Under the pieces are notes generated by a model. It was not told the origin of the DNA, did not search any database, and was given only the letters and a program-made list of their open reading frames with translations. Both the position numbers and the translations under genes were made by a program. Below, piece after piece: positions 38,265 to 49,800 of a stretch of DNA of 64,000 nucleotides (its first letter is position 1; each line of letters begins with the position of its first letter). Source of the DNA: Ctena decussata (lineage: Eukaryota; Mollusca; Bivalvia; Lucinida; Lucinidae); the NCBI GenBank assembly GCA_963989385.1, contig OZ022508.1:56149087-56213086 (forward strand). Reading direction: 5' to 3'.

Positions 38265-38570
38265 ACACACACTGTAAAAATGCCCGTAAAATTTACGACA
38301 AAGTTCATTATCGTAAAAATTACGGGGCGGTTCCGTAATTTCATAATATGGAAAATGGCGATACTGTATTAAAGCATTGCTTTTATTTGTTATACAAGGA
38401 ATCAAATGCGGAAGGATGCAAGATTTTGATACAATAAGTCTAAGATATATTATTTTCCATACTATTGAAAATGGTTACGGTGCCGTTCCGTAATTTTACA
38501 GTACTGGCAACCTGGCAACCAGTTGTCAGGTATTTTACCGTAAAATTTTCGGGAAGGGCTAGATAAGGTA
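38265..38570. repeat. Foldback built on CGTAAAATTTACG motifs
   Basis: ACACTGTAAAAATGCCCGTA at left and TTTTACCGTAAAATTTTCGG at right, with inner pair CGTAAAAATTACGG / CCGTAATTTTACAG. Confidence 0.65.
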
Positions 38571-38578
38571 AACATATA

Positions 38579-38720
38579 CATGTACGTTATCTTATTATCA
38601 TTATTATTATCACCTTATCTTCTTCTTCATCAAGATAATGCCAGCAGAATAATGGCATTATATTAAAGATGATGAAGAAGATAAGGTGATAATGATAATG
38701 AATATAAGATGACGTACATT
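38579..38720. repeat. Long near-perfect palindrome, ~65 bp arms
   Basis: ATGTACGTTATCTTATTATC…ACCTTATCTTCTTCTTCATC is mirrored by GATGAAGAAGATAAGGTGAT…ATAAGATGACGTACAT. Would extrude as a cruciform or be transcribed as a hairpin. Confidence 0.8.
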
Positions 38721-38805
38721 TTCCTATCAATTTCTTTAAAGAGAACTATGCTGTTACTCCGCATTAGATTGTCTGCAATGTTGTAACTCCTCATTAGAAC
38801 ACTGT

Positions 38806-39115
38806 AAAAAATTCCGTAGATTTTATGGTAAAATACCAAGTCCATTTCCCGTTATTTTTATGGGCGTCTGCCATGCAGTAGAACATTTGTGGAAATCACG
38901 ATATGGTAGAGTTTATTTAAGTGACCGCAATCGGAAATACCTTTATAGTGTTAAAGGCTGTATGACCAAAACATTACCTATCATATTCTACCCTATGCTG
39001 CGTGATGAGTCCTGCAAATGTTTACGGGCGCCTGTATAAATAACGGGAAATGAACTTGGAGCTGCTTGCCAGTGATTTTACCGTAAAATCTAAGGTTTTT
39101 ACCGTGAGGGAGTTA
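38806..39115. repeat. Second CGTAAAATC-type foldback
   Basis: CACTGTAAAAAATTCCGTAG with AAGTCCATTTCCCGTTATTT at left pairs with AATAACGGGAAATGAACTTG and TTTTACCGTAAAATCTAAGG at right. Related to 38265-38570. Confidence 0.65.
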
Positions 39116-39205
39116 TAAGGAGTGATCTAAATCGGTGCTCAAAATATTGAAAACGAGCACTGTTTATAATTTCCATAACTCATCATGATTAAAATTAATA
39201 TAAAG

Positions 39206-39248
39206 GTTAGACATCAATGTCTTCAAATAGACATTGATGTCTAACCTA
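39206..39248. repeat. Perfect small hairpin
   Basis: Arms AGGTTAGACATCAATGTCT / AGACATTGATGTCTAACCT (19 bp, no mismatch) around a 5-nt loop. Perfect pairing amid decayed repeats suggests recent origin. Confidence 0.8.
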
Positions 39249-39565
39249 CCATTAATCCTATTAAGCGCCCCTGCTCTAATAAACGGCCCGGGCCATTTTC
39301 CGAAAAAAATGTTCATATTAACTTGCATGCATTCCTGTTTGCTTCTCTGGATGAGGTAGCTCTTTGAAATGGGATCTACCCTTAAAGGAAAGAATTGGCT
39401 CCTCCAGGAGCAATCTCTTTCCTTAAAGAGTCGACCCTACTAAAAAGGGAGGCAAAAATAGCACAGTTGCTTCCTCTGCAAGTTAACTCATTCACCTTAA
39501 CACAGTTTATTGGCGGTATTATTCAGTGGCTGGTTTACTACAATTTAGGCTCATTATAACGTTCC

Positions 39566-39620
39566 CGCCCCCCCCCCCCCCCCACACACACACACACACA
39601 CCACACACACACACACATTC
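39566..39620. repeat. Poly-C followed by (CA)n
   Basis: A C run then CACACACA microsatellite. Another poly-C is at 43789-43812. Confidence 0.9.
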
Positions 39621-40030
39621 GTAAAATGCAATACGCCTGGGGCGTTTAATAGGATTAATACAGTATTTATTAGTTTTTATATGGAAATTATATACATTGC
39701 GCCTTTAAATTTTTTGAGCAGTGCACATTAACTTCCATTTCAGTTTGTTATCTTGTGTTTCGTTTCGTTAAGGTAGCGATGCTGGAAAAGATGGAAAATA
39801 GATATAATAAAAACACAAAGGCGCCTAGCCTATTTATTAAGGTTTTTAATAGACGCTTATGAAAATTATATACGAGTACATTGTGCCTTTAAAATGTTTT
39901 TAGCAGTGTACATTAACTCCCATTTTCGTTTGTTACCTTGTGTTTCGTTTCGTCAAGGTAGCAATTCTGGAAATGATGGAAAATAAATATAATAAAAAGA
40001 TAAAGTTGTTATAATAGAATGCTCAAAAGC

Positions 40031-40363
40031 CACAGGGTATAATCGATTCCGCCAATTTTCGCTTCCTGCAGAGACTGTCCGTCATATTTGGCTTCCGCCG
40101 AGACTGTCCGCGAACTCTTGGTTCCTGCAGAGACTACTGTCCTCGACAAATTGCTTCCTGCCGAGACTGTCCGCGTGACTCTGCTTCCTGTCGAGAGCCT
40201 CGGCAGGAAGCAGAATCACGCGGACAGTCTCTGCTGGAAGCCATTTATCATGTACAGAAGTCTCGGCAGGAAGCAAGCACTCGCGGACAGTCTCGGCGGA
40301 AGCCAAATATGATGTACAGTCTCTGCAGGAAGCGAAAATTAGCGCAATCGATTATACCCTGTG
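40031..40363 (+). mobile_element. 333 bp hyper-palindromic element, copy 1
   Basis: Ends are perfect inverted repeats starting CACAGGGTATAATCGATT, flanked by a 5 bp duplication AAAGC (40026-40030, 40364-40368). Inside, a motif of the type CTTCCTGCNGAGACTGTCC recurs about every 25-30 bp in one orientation in the left arm and inverted in the right arm, so the whole element can fold on itself. No protein. Both strands contain overlapping ORFs giving near-identical peptides, simply because the DNA is palindromic. Termini beginning CACAGG with 5 bp duplications are compatible with Transib/RAG-like transposition. Confidence 0.85.
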
Positions 40364-40680
40364 AAAGCGATACTTTCGGTAGTTTCGTCAATGTGAGAAA
40401 GTCTACCTGAAGTATTACTTTAGAGCATACATAAATATTAAAAAATTCAGAAAATGAAATTTTTAAGTGCGACGTTGGTTTACTCGTTTTTCATAGTCGT
40501 ATACTACTGCTTTATTTCTCAGAAGTTTAGAATTTGTCAGAAGTACGAACACAGTAATTCTACTTTTTTTTATATATTCATACCGACAATTCGGAACGAA
40601 AAGGTCAGATGTCGCCTCTTTGCAAAATGAGATTCCCTGTGCACTCGCCTGGTAAACGCGAAATTCCATCCCCACTAGGA

Positions 40681-40894
40681 CACACCGGGTAGGCGGCAAT
40701 CGAAAACGCTCGTGAAATCGACGAACGCGGATCAAAAACAGTTAGAAACAGCGTTTTCAATTGCAAATTGGCGACAATTTGCCATCGAAAACACTGTTTT
40801 GCAATCGAAAACACTGCTTTTGATCCGCGTTAATCGATTGAATCCGCGTTAATCAATTGTTAAGAGCGTTTTCGATTGCCGCCTACCCGGTGTG
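40681..40894. mobile_element. 214 bp foldback with 30 bp perfect inverted ends
   Basis: Ends CACACCGGGTAGGCGGCAAT (30 bp perfect in total, continuing CGAAAACGCT) and its reverse complement. The interior repeats ATCGAAAACACTG-like phrases and GATCCGCGTTAATC. No clear target duplication. Confidence 0.75.
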
Positions 40895-41562
40895 TGGGAA
40901 GTACAAATCTGTACGAGGCGCCGTTTGCACCTTTTTAAAAAATTATTTGACTTTGTGATCTTCGGTATTTTGATATCACGAACTTGACGTGAGTTTGTTA
41001 TATCACAGAAATGTAATTGTCTTAGCACACAATGACATTATCAATATTACAAAATCTGTACAGATACACTGTCAAACACATGTATTAAGACAAGAGCCTA
41101 TCGTGTGATGTGCTACTTGATTAACATAGTTATTTTGCGATATCTTGATATCCCTAATTCGAGTTAGAGATGTTACATATCTGAACCAGTGAAATCACAA
41201 AATTCTTGCAGATATCTCAAAATATTAAGAGATATTAGAAAACGTACAAAATCGACTTTTGACAGAGAACAGGGGGTTCATAGAAAAACAGCTCTTCATA
41301 ATCTGGCAGTGTGTGCGTTTAGGGGTTTGATGCCCAGACTAAACTTTGTTTATATTTAACGAATCATCTTCCTCGACTTCATGTCAAACACTTGTTATGT
41401 ATAGTTTTGCCTTTTCACTTGTTATGTATAGCTCCATCAAAAGAATTTATCAGAAAATTATTAATATAAATTTTCAATTGTGTTTTCTTGATTTCTTAGC
41501 CCATTTCCGGCTACCATAATTACCCTCAATATTGGGGTACAGTGAATATTTTTAATATAATT

Positions 41563-41841
41563 TCAGAGCTGGGGATTAAGGAACTATTTGATGAAAATTC
41601 TTTTTTTTCTTACCAGTTACGATAAAATACGTTCTGATCCCTCACCAGAACCGTCTCGGTGAGACGGTTCTAAGGAGGGGTCACAACATATATCTATCTC
41701 GCCGAGACGATGGTGATAATTCTGGAGATAACTTTTTGTTTATATGCCATATGTGCCATCATTATGTTTTGATGGCACATAAACTTTAAGTTATCCCCAA
41801 AATCATCACCAGCTAAATTCTCTAATCCCCAGTTCTGAAAT
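41563..41841. mobile_element. Foldback element with TTCAGAGCTGGGGATTA ends
   Basis: TTTCAGAGCTGGGGATTAAG / CTCTAATCCCCAGTTCTGAA; centre GAACCGTCTCGGTGAGACGG. Confidence 0.7.
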
Positions 41842-42230
41842 TCGAACAAATACTTTTGTTTAGTTTGTTAGCAGATTGGCAAACGTTGCAGACCTCGATC
41901 AGACCGTCTGTGGAACAGTCTGATCTGGGTTTCCTCGTTTGTTTAAAGTTTGTGGCCTGGAAAAAGTTAAAATTGACAGTTATGGCTACACCGCCATTTT
42001 CCCCGCTACTTTTACATCTGAGGCAAATTTTGTGACTTCCTGTCTGCTTCCCTGGATAACCAAACCTCCCAAAAGGGATTTTCTCTTAAAGGTAAGAATT
42101 TGCTCCTTTATGAGAAAATTCTTTTTTTTTTCTAGCTTTGTCCCAAATGAAAACGGCAGGCAAAAATGAAAATTGCAGAGTTGATTTTCCTGAAGCTGTA
42201 TCCATTCGCATCAATTCTTCTATCCCATAT

Positions 42231-42420
42231 TCTATGATGATGAATGACTTCTTATTTTACGTCCTTTTCAACAATATCTCAGTCATATCAGGATGATGGG
42301 AGGACTCTGATGAAAGGCTGAATGCAATGATACCCTGCTTACGATTGCAAAGATTTCCGCCTCTGGTAATCGATCTCGGGACCAGCAGATCAGCGCCGAG
42401 CTCATTGAGCTACCGGGGTT
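42231..42420 (-). mobile_element. SINE family C, minus strand, diverged
   Basis: Shows TTTTACGTCCTTTTCAACAA, TCAGTCATATCAGGATGATG and a head with ACCAGCAGATCAGCGCC. Diverged from 31219-31401. Confidence 0.65.
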
Positions 42421-42967
42421 CCTCCCCATATTCTGGGTTATTCAGCTATTAGGATATGTAGAGGCCCAGACCATGCTATGATTTTGGAGGTCTAATGAAG
42501 GTGTCTGGAGTGTGCTGTATATTCAACTGAATGAAAGATGCAGGGGTTTGCGGTCTTTTAGCAGTGTTTCAGTCATTTCGGGCCGATCTGAAAGTAGGTA
42601 AGATTATGTTGATCGCGTATAGAAAAACATGCAGTTCCATTTTCACCAGGAAAAAAAAATCGAGTTGATTGTCAAAATAATAATAATGCTGTTCGACTCA
42701 CATACATGCAAAGCAAAATCGTACAAAATGTCAGGCAGCTGAAGATAACTGGCGGAGTTATCACAAAACTCCTGAAAGTGGCAAAACCGGAATTACGTGA
42801 GTTTTGTGAGGTGAGTTTTGTGGGAACTCCCCTCCAAGCAAATATTGAGCATGGTTATGATTTTCATGCATACAATTGTTATATTTGGCTAACTATGCAG
42901 AAGCTTGACTTTCAAACTTCAGTTTGGGAATGGAATTGCGCGTTTGGCAGATGTCGCTAAAAATACA

Positions 42968-43178
42968 CGCAGTGCTCCAGATAACAAGGGGTAATGGAGA
43001 TAATTTAGGGATAAGTTCCCATATTTTTTCATAAAAACATACGTTGTGTCCCCTCATTAGAACCGTCTCACAGAGACGGTTCAAATGAGTAGTCACAACA
43101 TATGTTTTCATTAAGTGATACGCCAAAAAAATCTCTGAATTATCCCTATTACCCCCTTTTTATCTGGAGCTCTGTACA
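42968..43178. mobile_element. GAACCGTCTC-centred foldback element
   Basis: Outer arms GCAGTGCTCCAGATAACAAG / TTTTTATCTGGAGCTCTGTA; centre AGAACCGTCTCACAGAGACG. Related sequences: 33240-33430, 33540-33740, 49635-49770. Confidence 0.7.
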
Positions 43179-43359
43179 CGACCTTTGCTGAACCTGAACC
43201 CGGGACCTGAATACTGTGTCCTGATCGGCATCAAATCTCTTGAACACTCCGACAGAATCTTCAAACCTTCTCGAACATGCTGATACTTTAGCGCCGTTGG
43301 AGATTTTCTGAGCGAGACTGGGTGGTTCTTATAGGCGTATTGGTATAGGGCACCTCCAT

Positions 43360-43760
43360 GTTTTTTTGCCCATTTTAGAAAGAGAAAAGAACTTTTGTGA
43401 TATCTCGGTTTGCTTCCCTGAACTACGAAACCTTTTCAAAAAGTGGTCTACACTTAAAGGGCAGAATTTGCACAGAGCAAATTCTTTCCTTAAAGAGTTG
43501 ACTCACTTTGAGAAGGGAGACAAAAAAGAAAATGACAGAGTTGGCTCCCCTCCGCCCCTCCATGGCGCCTCCATGTTTCTTTTTCGCCCATTTTAGAAAG
43601 GAAAAAATCTTTTGTGATATCTCGGTTTGCTTTCCTGAACTACGAAACCTTTTGAAAAGGTGGTCATCTCTTAAAGGAAAGAATTTGCTCCTACAGGAGC
43701 AAATTTTGTAGGAGCAAATTGTTTCCTTTAAGAGTTGACACACTTTAAGTGACACAGGAA
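43360..43760. repeat. Duplicated AAAGGAAAGAATTTGCTCC foldback
   Basis: Two ~200 bp copies in direct order (GATATCTCGGTTTGCTTCCC at ~43400; GATATCTCGGTTTGCTTTCC at ~43618). Each is a foldback around AGAATTTGCTC…GAGCAAATT. ORFs on both strands here reflect the palindrome. Confidence 0.75.
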
Positions 43761-43852
43761 TGACAGTGGCAGAGTTGGCTCCCCTTGCCCCCCCCCCCCC
43801 CCCCCCCCCCCCCTACCTACAAAGTCATTTTATTTGCATATTTTCATTTATT

Positions 43853-43990
43853 TTACCCCCATCTTTGAAAAAGTTGGTGGGGCATATTGCTGTCGGCTTG
43901 TCCGTCCGTGCGTTCGTCCGTCACGCTTTTAAATGCTCCCGACCAGCACCCGCACATGCACAGTCTGTTCAGGGCTTGGGCCAACCACTT
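43853..43990 (-). repeat. End fragment of a GGACGG-type element, reverse orientation
   Basis: TTTTACCCCC…GGTGGGGCATATTGCTGT hairpin-like end followed by TTGTCCGTCCGTGCGTTCGT, the complement of the GGAC tract. Confidence 0.45.
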
Positions 43991-44711
43991 GAGATATAAA
44001 CAATTACGTCTAAATAAGTAAAATTAAAAAAAAAAGATAGGCACCTGCTCTGACCAAACTGTCATGCGCAGTTCTCATAATCTTAAGGCAACTTTGGTCG
44101 GTCGCGGCTCTTGTTTCTCATGCTGTATGGCAAGCCAAAATGCACAATAAGTCTTCAAACTAGGGTTTGAAATTTATTGCGCATTTGGCTTGTCATAAAT
44201 TTTTCCGGTGCTGGTAGGTTTGTTCCATCGGTTTAACAGCGGATCTGGGGAGAAATCTAATGTGACTCTGGACCAACCATTTTGCATCTGATTATTTCCC
44301 AAAACTTGCTGCTTTTCCACCATGGACCTCTACTGTCAGTGAATTTGGACTGCTTTATTCATGTAAGGAGGTTCAGATTTTGACGTGAATAAATAAACTT
44401 TCACCGGAGGCAGCTCTGGTATATTATTTTTGCCCACCCAACACCTTTTCAATTAGGATCAACTCTTAAAGAAAAGAATTTGCTCCCTTAGGATTCAACC
44501 CTTTTTGGGAAGAGTTTCTTTGTCCAGGAAACAAACAGGAAGTCAATAAAGTTGTATCATTTTTAAATTAGGGGTCTACACTGTTTGCCAACCTTTCTGC
44601 AGCTTTTAGATGCATAACTGTGAATGAAAAACCAAACTGTTGGTTTTTAGGGTAGTGACCGTAATTATTTTAGGTCTCCCAATTTTTAACATTTTTACCG
44701 TATGCAGCCTA

Positions 44712-44924
44712 GGGTCAAGTCGGGTAATTTCGGACAGCGGTTAAATTCGGACATATCATTGCAAATAGTGTAAATCCAGCTAAGACGGCTCATAATGAGC
44801 CGTCTCATTAGGATTTTCACTGTTTGCCCAGTTAATTTTGTTTTAATTCGAAACAACTGTCATATAAAAGAAACAATGTCGCTGTCGGAATTTACCCGCT
44901 GTCCGAATTTACCCGACTTTACCA
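44712..44924 (+). mobile_element. TA-target foldback element, copy 3
   Basis: Starts GGGTCAAGTCGGGTAATTTC, ends GACTTTACCA, TA at 44710-44711 and 44925-44926; central hairpin AAGACGGCTCATAATGAGCC. Confidence 0.8.
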
Positions 44925-45407
44925 TAATCATGCAATTTTTATGTAAAAGAATTTCATTTCCGACTAGTTTCAATCGATTTTAATGAAATGTTAAGAAATA
45001 TGGGATTAAGGTATATCTCCACTCCTAATGCCAGCACTTTGAAGAAGACAATAAAAATTATGCGCTGTCCCGCGAAAGATTTTATTTAACACTTATATCT
45101 TGATACCCAATAAATAACCTCACCAAAATTATTGATATTTTAAATATCATGGGCTGAAATGAGGGAGAAAACGTACTTAATAACATATACGAAAGAGAAG
45201 ACTCGGATCAGCCTGTGCGACTGTGCAGCTTGACCCGAATCTTAATATTTTTCTCATACAATATACGGATCCTGAGGATACGTCTATTATGCAAATATCT
45301 CTCATTTAGAATGCGCATGTTTATCTGTAATAAGCTGCGCGCGCATGTCAAAGGGTACATTGTCTCAATTGTCGGCTCATATATGGCGACTTTTATTAAA
45401 ATGTAAA

Positions 45408-45640
45408 GAGTGTGTGGGTACACCTTAATGTTTCACTTCTTTTACGAAGGGGGACAACTTTTGTGATTTTTGTTTGGTTTCCTGGATGAAAAAGTCTTTC
45501 CACTTAGTGCTACTAATAAAAGAATTTGCTGCTAGCGGAGCAAATCCTTTTCTCGAAGACTTGACCCTCAATTAAATCGGAAGAGGATAAAAAGAAAGAA
45601 TTGCTTCCCCTGAAAGTTTACTCATTTACCTTAACATATT
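45408..45640. mobile_element. AAAGGAAAGAATTTGCTCC-type foldback
   Basis: GTGGGTACACCTTAATGTTT…GTGATTTTTGTTTGGTTTCC left, AAGAATTTGC/GCAAATCCTTTTC centre, ATTTACCTTAACAT right. The same family occurs at about 3127-3316, 5495-5710 (left half), 31560-31700, 39305-39505, 41985-42215, 44430-44560, 47048-47160, 47990-48110, 51637-51862 and 56690-56825. Confidence 0.7.
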
Positions 45641-45864
45641 TCGTACAGTCAACAACAATATATCAACTGGTTTAGCACTGTGTTTATGACAGGATGGTAA
45701 CGAAAATGATAATAATGATGACAGCAAGGAGCGGGTAATTCATGATAATTAAGCAGACAGTGTATTTATATAGCATACCATAAACAATATTGTAGAAAAA
45801 GGATAAGAAATAAAGAAAATTTTGCGTAAGGTAAGTAACCGTTAATGCTCGGCAGTCCAAAAAT

Positions 45865-46061
45865 GAGCTGCGACACAATAAAAAACAACGAAGTGGCATG
45901 TACGCCCAGCGAAGACTCAGATCACCCTGAGCATCTGCCCAGTCTGATCACAGTCTTCACTGTTGACATGGAGGTAGCTTAGATCCTTGGCTTCCGCCAA
46001 GTCTGATCAGAGTCTTCGCTGTGAGCACATGTCATTTTGTTGGTTTTGTCGTGTCGCGGCT
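45865..46061. mobile_element. GAGCCGCG foldback element, copy 7
   Basis: GAGCTGCGACACAATAAAAA … GTTTTGTCGTGTCGCGGCT; AAAT at both flanks. About 800 bp upstream of the EF-hand gene ATG. Confidence 0.78.
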
Positions 46062-46605
46062 AAAATCATAACATGCCATTTGAGTCTACATTTTGTACAT
46101 TCCATTTGGTTTATCAAATGTCATTCTGTTTTGCATGAGCATAGTAAAGCTCAGGCTGTGTAGTTGTACTGTCTGAACTGGAATTTTGCCAACATTGTTC
46201 CAAACTGCGTTTGCAAACATGTAGCGTAAAACATTTGCTAATCTTACATCAACCAACTGGCGTCAACTTCATTACTCCAAAGTCCCTTTCCTTTCGTCGA
46301 TAAGGTTGCAGAGTCTTTTCGCAAACTTTGCATCAAAATCTGGTAGCCAACAAACATCACCTCAGACTGAAAAGTAGTTAAGCCTGTATTGCTTAAAATA
46401 AGTTTCAAAATTGAATTGCCGAAACTACCTTTTACACATCTTTGTAAATTTCGCTTCATAGCATTTTTGACATTGTTTTTCAAATAAATTCGCCAACATT
46501 TGTCAGCTCTGCTACAAATACGTATGTGAGTTTTTTTCGATTATAAAATAGAGCGAGAGAAAAGAAGAAGAGAGGAAATCATTAAGGAAACAAAAAGTGA
46601 GAGGT

Positions 46606-46690
46606 TGTGCCCAGCGGGCACATTACATCGAAATAACGTAAAACTGACGTCAAGAAGTCACAGCGACGTCATGTACCTGCTACGAGTTGT
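46606..46690. mobile_element. Small TGACGTC-rich foldback, copy 1
   Basis: GCCCAGCGGGCACATTACAT … ACGTCATGTACCTGCTACGA. Contains ACTGACGTC and GCGACGTCATG. About 170 bp upstream of the EF-hand gene ATG. Confidence 0.6.
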
Positions 46691-46712
46691 CATGTTTAAG
46701 GTATATCAAGAG

Positions 46713-46716
<4 letters not shown>

Positions 46717-46750
<34 letters not shown>
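46717..46750. repeat. (AG)n microsatellite
   Basis: About 17 AG units, ~110 bp upstream of EF-hand exon 1. Confidence 0.9.
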
Positions 46751-46752
<2 letters not shown>

Positions 46753-46862
46753 AAGTACTGATCCTGACAAAATATGTGCCTGTCAACATTATGTCGAAGT
46801 CAAGTTATGTGACATTTTCAATATGTGATACGCAGCACTGATGATTTGCTTTCCAATTACAG

Positions 46863-46881
46863 ATGGACCCTGCAGCCGACA
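46863..46881 (+). CDS. EF-hand gene exon 1 (MDPAAD-)
   Basis: ATG directly follows an acceptor-like TTCCAATTACAG and the exon ends in a perfect GTAAGT donor at 46882. Only 19 coding bases, as in calmodulin-type genes where the ATG exon is tiny. A noncoding exon upstream is likely. Confidence 0.7.
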
Positions 46882-49800
46882 GTAAGTACGCTTTTTACCA
46901 TAATCGTAATCTTGTTCTTATTTATTCATCCTCGCTAGCCAAGAATATTAAGTCCCCTTTGTTCCTTATGTATGTAAGGAACAAAGTGGACTGAGTAGCC
47001 TTGGCTTGTGAAGACTCTGTTTATTATACATGTAATTTCATTATAATGTATTGCAACACCGCCATGATTATCCGCCATTTTCACAAAGGGAAACATTTTT
47101 TATGACTTCCTGTTTGCTTTCCTGGACGACGAAGCTATTTCAAAATAGGGTCTTCTGTAACTGTGAAGGAACCTCGTAGCTTGAGACATTTGGGTGGGGG
47201 TGGGAAAAGTGGGCGAGGCGTGTGGTGGTTATAAGCGCTGGCCTACCCGCAATACAGTTGTCTTGGTACGAATTCCACAGAAGGCGAAATTCCTTTATAC
47301 CAGAAGCGGGGTTTCCAATGCATACATCTTTCATTATTAATTACCTTTCCTCTCGAAATAACTAATTTCTTCATTTGTTTAAAGTATTCTTTCTTTTCAT
47401 TTTTTTAACTGACAAAACACTCATGAATTAAAATTGTTCTTAAGAACACATAATTTATGGGTTGCTCTTGTAATTTGCACAGTAAAACTATCGTGTGAAA
47501 AATATATGACCGTATTCCATAACACAAATCATTGTGTTGGTAAGATATGGATAAATGTGCATAAACGCCATCATAAAACTAGCAAAAAAAAAAAACAAAA
47601 ACGATGGGATTTTTAGTGTGTGTGTGTTTTTTTTTAGAAAATTAAAAAAATGGAAAAAACGAAAGAAACGCTTCTGGTTCCCCGTCGAGCAATGCAATAT
47701 AATCAAAAGCGAGACAACGAATGGGGTTGATGCTTGTACATGGGAGTTTTACCCGAATGACAAAAATCAATTTTCAAAACCGTTTTAAGTGAAACGGTTG
47801 TAATTCTTTAAAGATTGCTATTTACAGTCATTTGTAGTGAGAAGCATATTATGCCCAAATCAGACGTGTGGTATAGGCAGGATGCATGCTCTGACCAGAC
47901 CGCGCATATCTCATCTATTCTCAAGACACAGCCCAACTGGAGCCCAAATGAAGTGAATTGGTACAATTTTCAAGGGGGAACAGCCGCAGTCTGTCAGGTT
48001 CAATACCTTCTCAGTTGGGCTCAATTCATAAAGAAAAGAATTTGCACTAATAGTTGCAAATTCTTTCCTTCAAGAGAACACCTTATTTTGGAAGGACTTA
48101 CTTGTAGGAAGTAACAATAGTTGTTCCTCTTTGTGTATTCGTACACCTTAAAATCCACCTGATAACTACGTCCGCTTTACTACTTATTATTGCATAAATG
48201 TCGGTGTCACAGGCTATTGACAGGCATGTTTTAACGAAAACAAAACTGTGTATTAACAGGGCGATCCACATGTAATAATGACCGGCTTTGTGACTTTTCG
48301 TTTGCAAGTTGCCGGGCAATGCTACGTCAATACAGAAGCAAGTGGCAAGATTGTAGTTGTAGCTATCGATAAAAAAACTTGTATGCAAGAGTTATGTAGG
48401 TTCAGATATTGTAAAAATGGAAGAGTTGGCGACATTGAGCAAAAATTTTAGTGAAAATGATTTCGACTTGGGAACTGCTTGTAAAGGTTGGACAAGAATT
48501 CACGATCGCTGACCATGACCTAACACGAGGATTTTTACAGTTATGCATAGTGCGTATAGGAATCAGCAAGGTAACGACGATGAGGCCGAAAAATTGTCCC
48601 CAAACATTTTCTTCTTTTTTTTTAAGCATTATTGTTGAATTTATGCAATGATAACGATCAAACATGGTTTTCATTGCATTAGCATTTGCCAGGTCCCTCG
48701 GGTGCCGTTGAAAACCTCGGCTTTCGGCCTCAGTTTTCCACAGCTCCCTGGCAAATGTTAATGCATTGCACCATAACACCGGCTGAAGTAATGCCAGATG
48801 TCTACAGGGATAGCAGGTCACCAAAAGTGAAAGTAGGTTTTCTGCTATATCTGTAGACATCTGGCATCACTTCAGCCGGCCGTATGGTCTGATGCATGAG
48901 AACATTAACCCATTTCTGAGCTACTCGATGTATGAATATATTTTCTTTTGCATATCAGAATATGCTGCAGTATTTGCTACTTTGGATCGCAAAGGACGGG
49001 GCACTGTGTCTCGGGATGACGTCATACGGGCACTTCAGATACTGCAGTTCAACCCAACACTGGAGGAGGTGGAATGTTTATTGCAAAAATACCCACAGCA
49101 TGGTATTTATATAAATGTTATTATTGTTGTCATTTTTATGGACAATTAACAGGATCTCATATTTATATTCATATAAGCCTCTTTATTACCTGATCAATAA
49201 AAAGTTAATGGAGCGACCATGTAGACACAAGACTGTGAATCAACATTGAATTAACGTTGGTTCAACGTCATGACGTTGATTGATTGATTGTTTTGGTTTA
49301 ACGGCCCTTTGAGACAGTATTTCAGTCTGTATCGGGCCGTCTCCCAGAGAGAGGGAGAAAGAAGAGAAATGATAGATGAGAGAAAAATGTCCAAACAACC
49401 CCCACCCGCACCCACTGCAAGCACAGTAGGCCCTTGCCCTACTATTATCCAAATCACTGGAAGTTACACGCAGCACCATCGCACCACCCGACCACCCCGT
49501 CATGACGTTGAACCAACGCTGATTTAGTGTTGATTCAATGTTGTGTTCCCGGTGGGGAGGCTCTGTCCTTGTCATAAGATGCGGTTTGAGAATAATAATG
49601 AACATTTTTTTTCTTATTCATTAATGAAAACATGTTTTAATCCGTCATTAGAACCGTCTCAGCAAGTCGGTTCAAATGAAGGTCACAACATTTTTTTTCA
49701 ATGGACAATATTATGACAAATGATTCCTAAATCAACCCTGTTGCACATTCTTATCTGGGCATTGCTTTGTTTTGAGGGAGAGAATTGAAATAGAGGTTTT

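Noticed and set aside
40082..40312. Overlapping ORFs on both strands giving near-identical ETVR-rich peptides (also at 51248-51570)
   Set aside because: Product of the palindromic 333 bp element, not a conserved protein.
46244..46530. Minus-strand frame of ~95 codons (…VKNAMKRNLQRCVKGSFGNS…)
   Set aside because: Composition looks mildly coding, but no family, no clear splice sites and no neighbour to join it; not supported enough to annotate.
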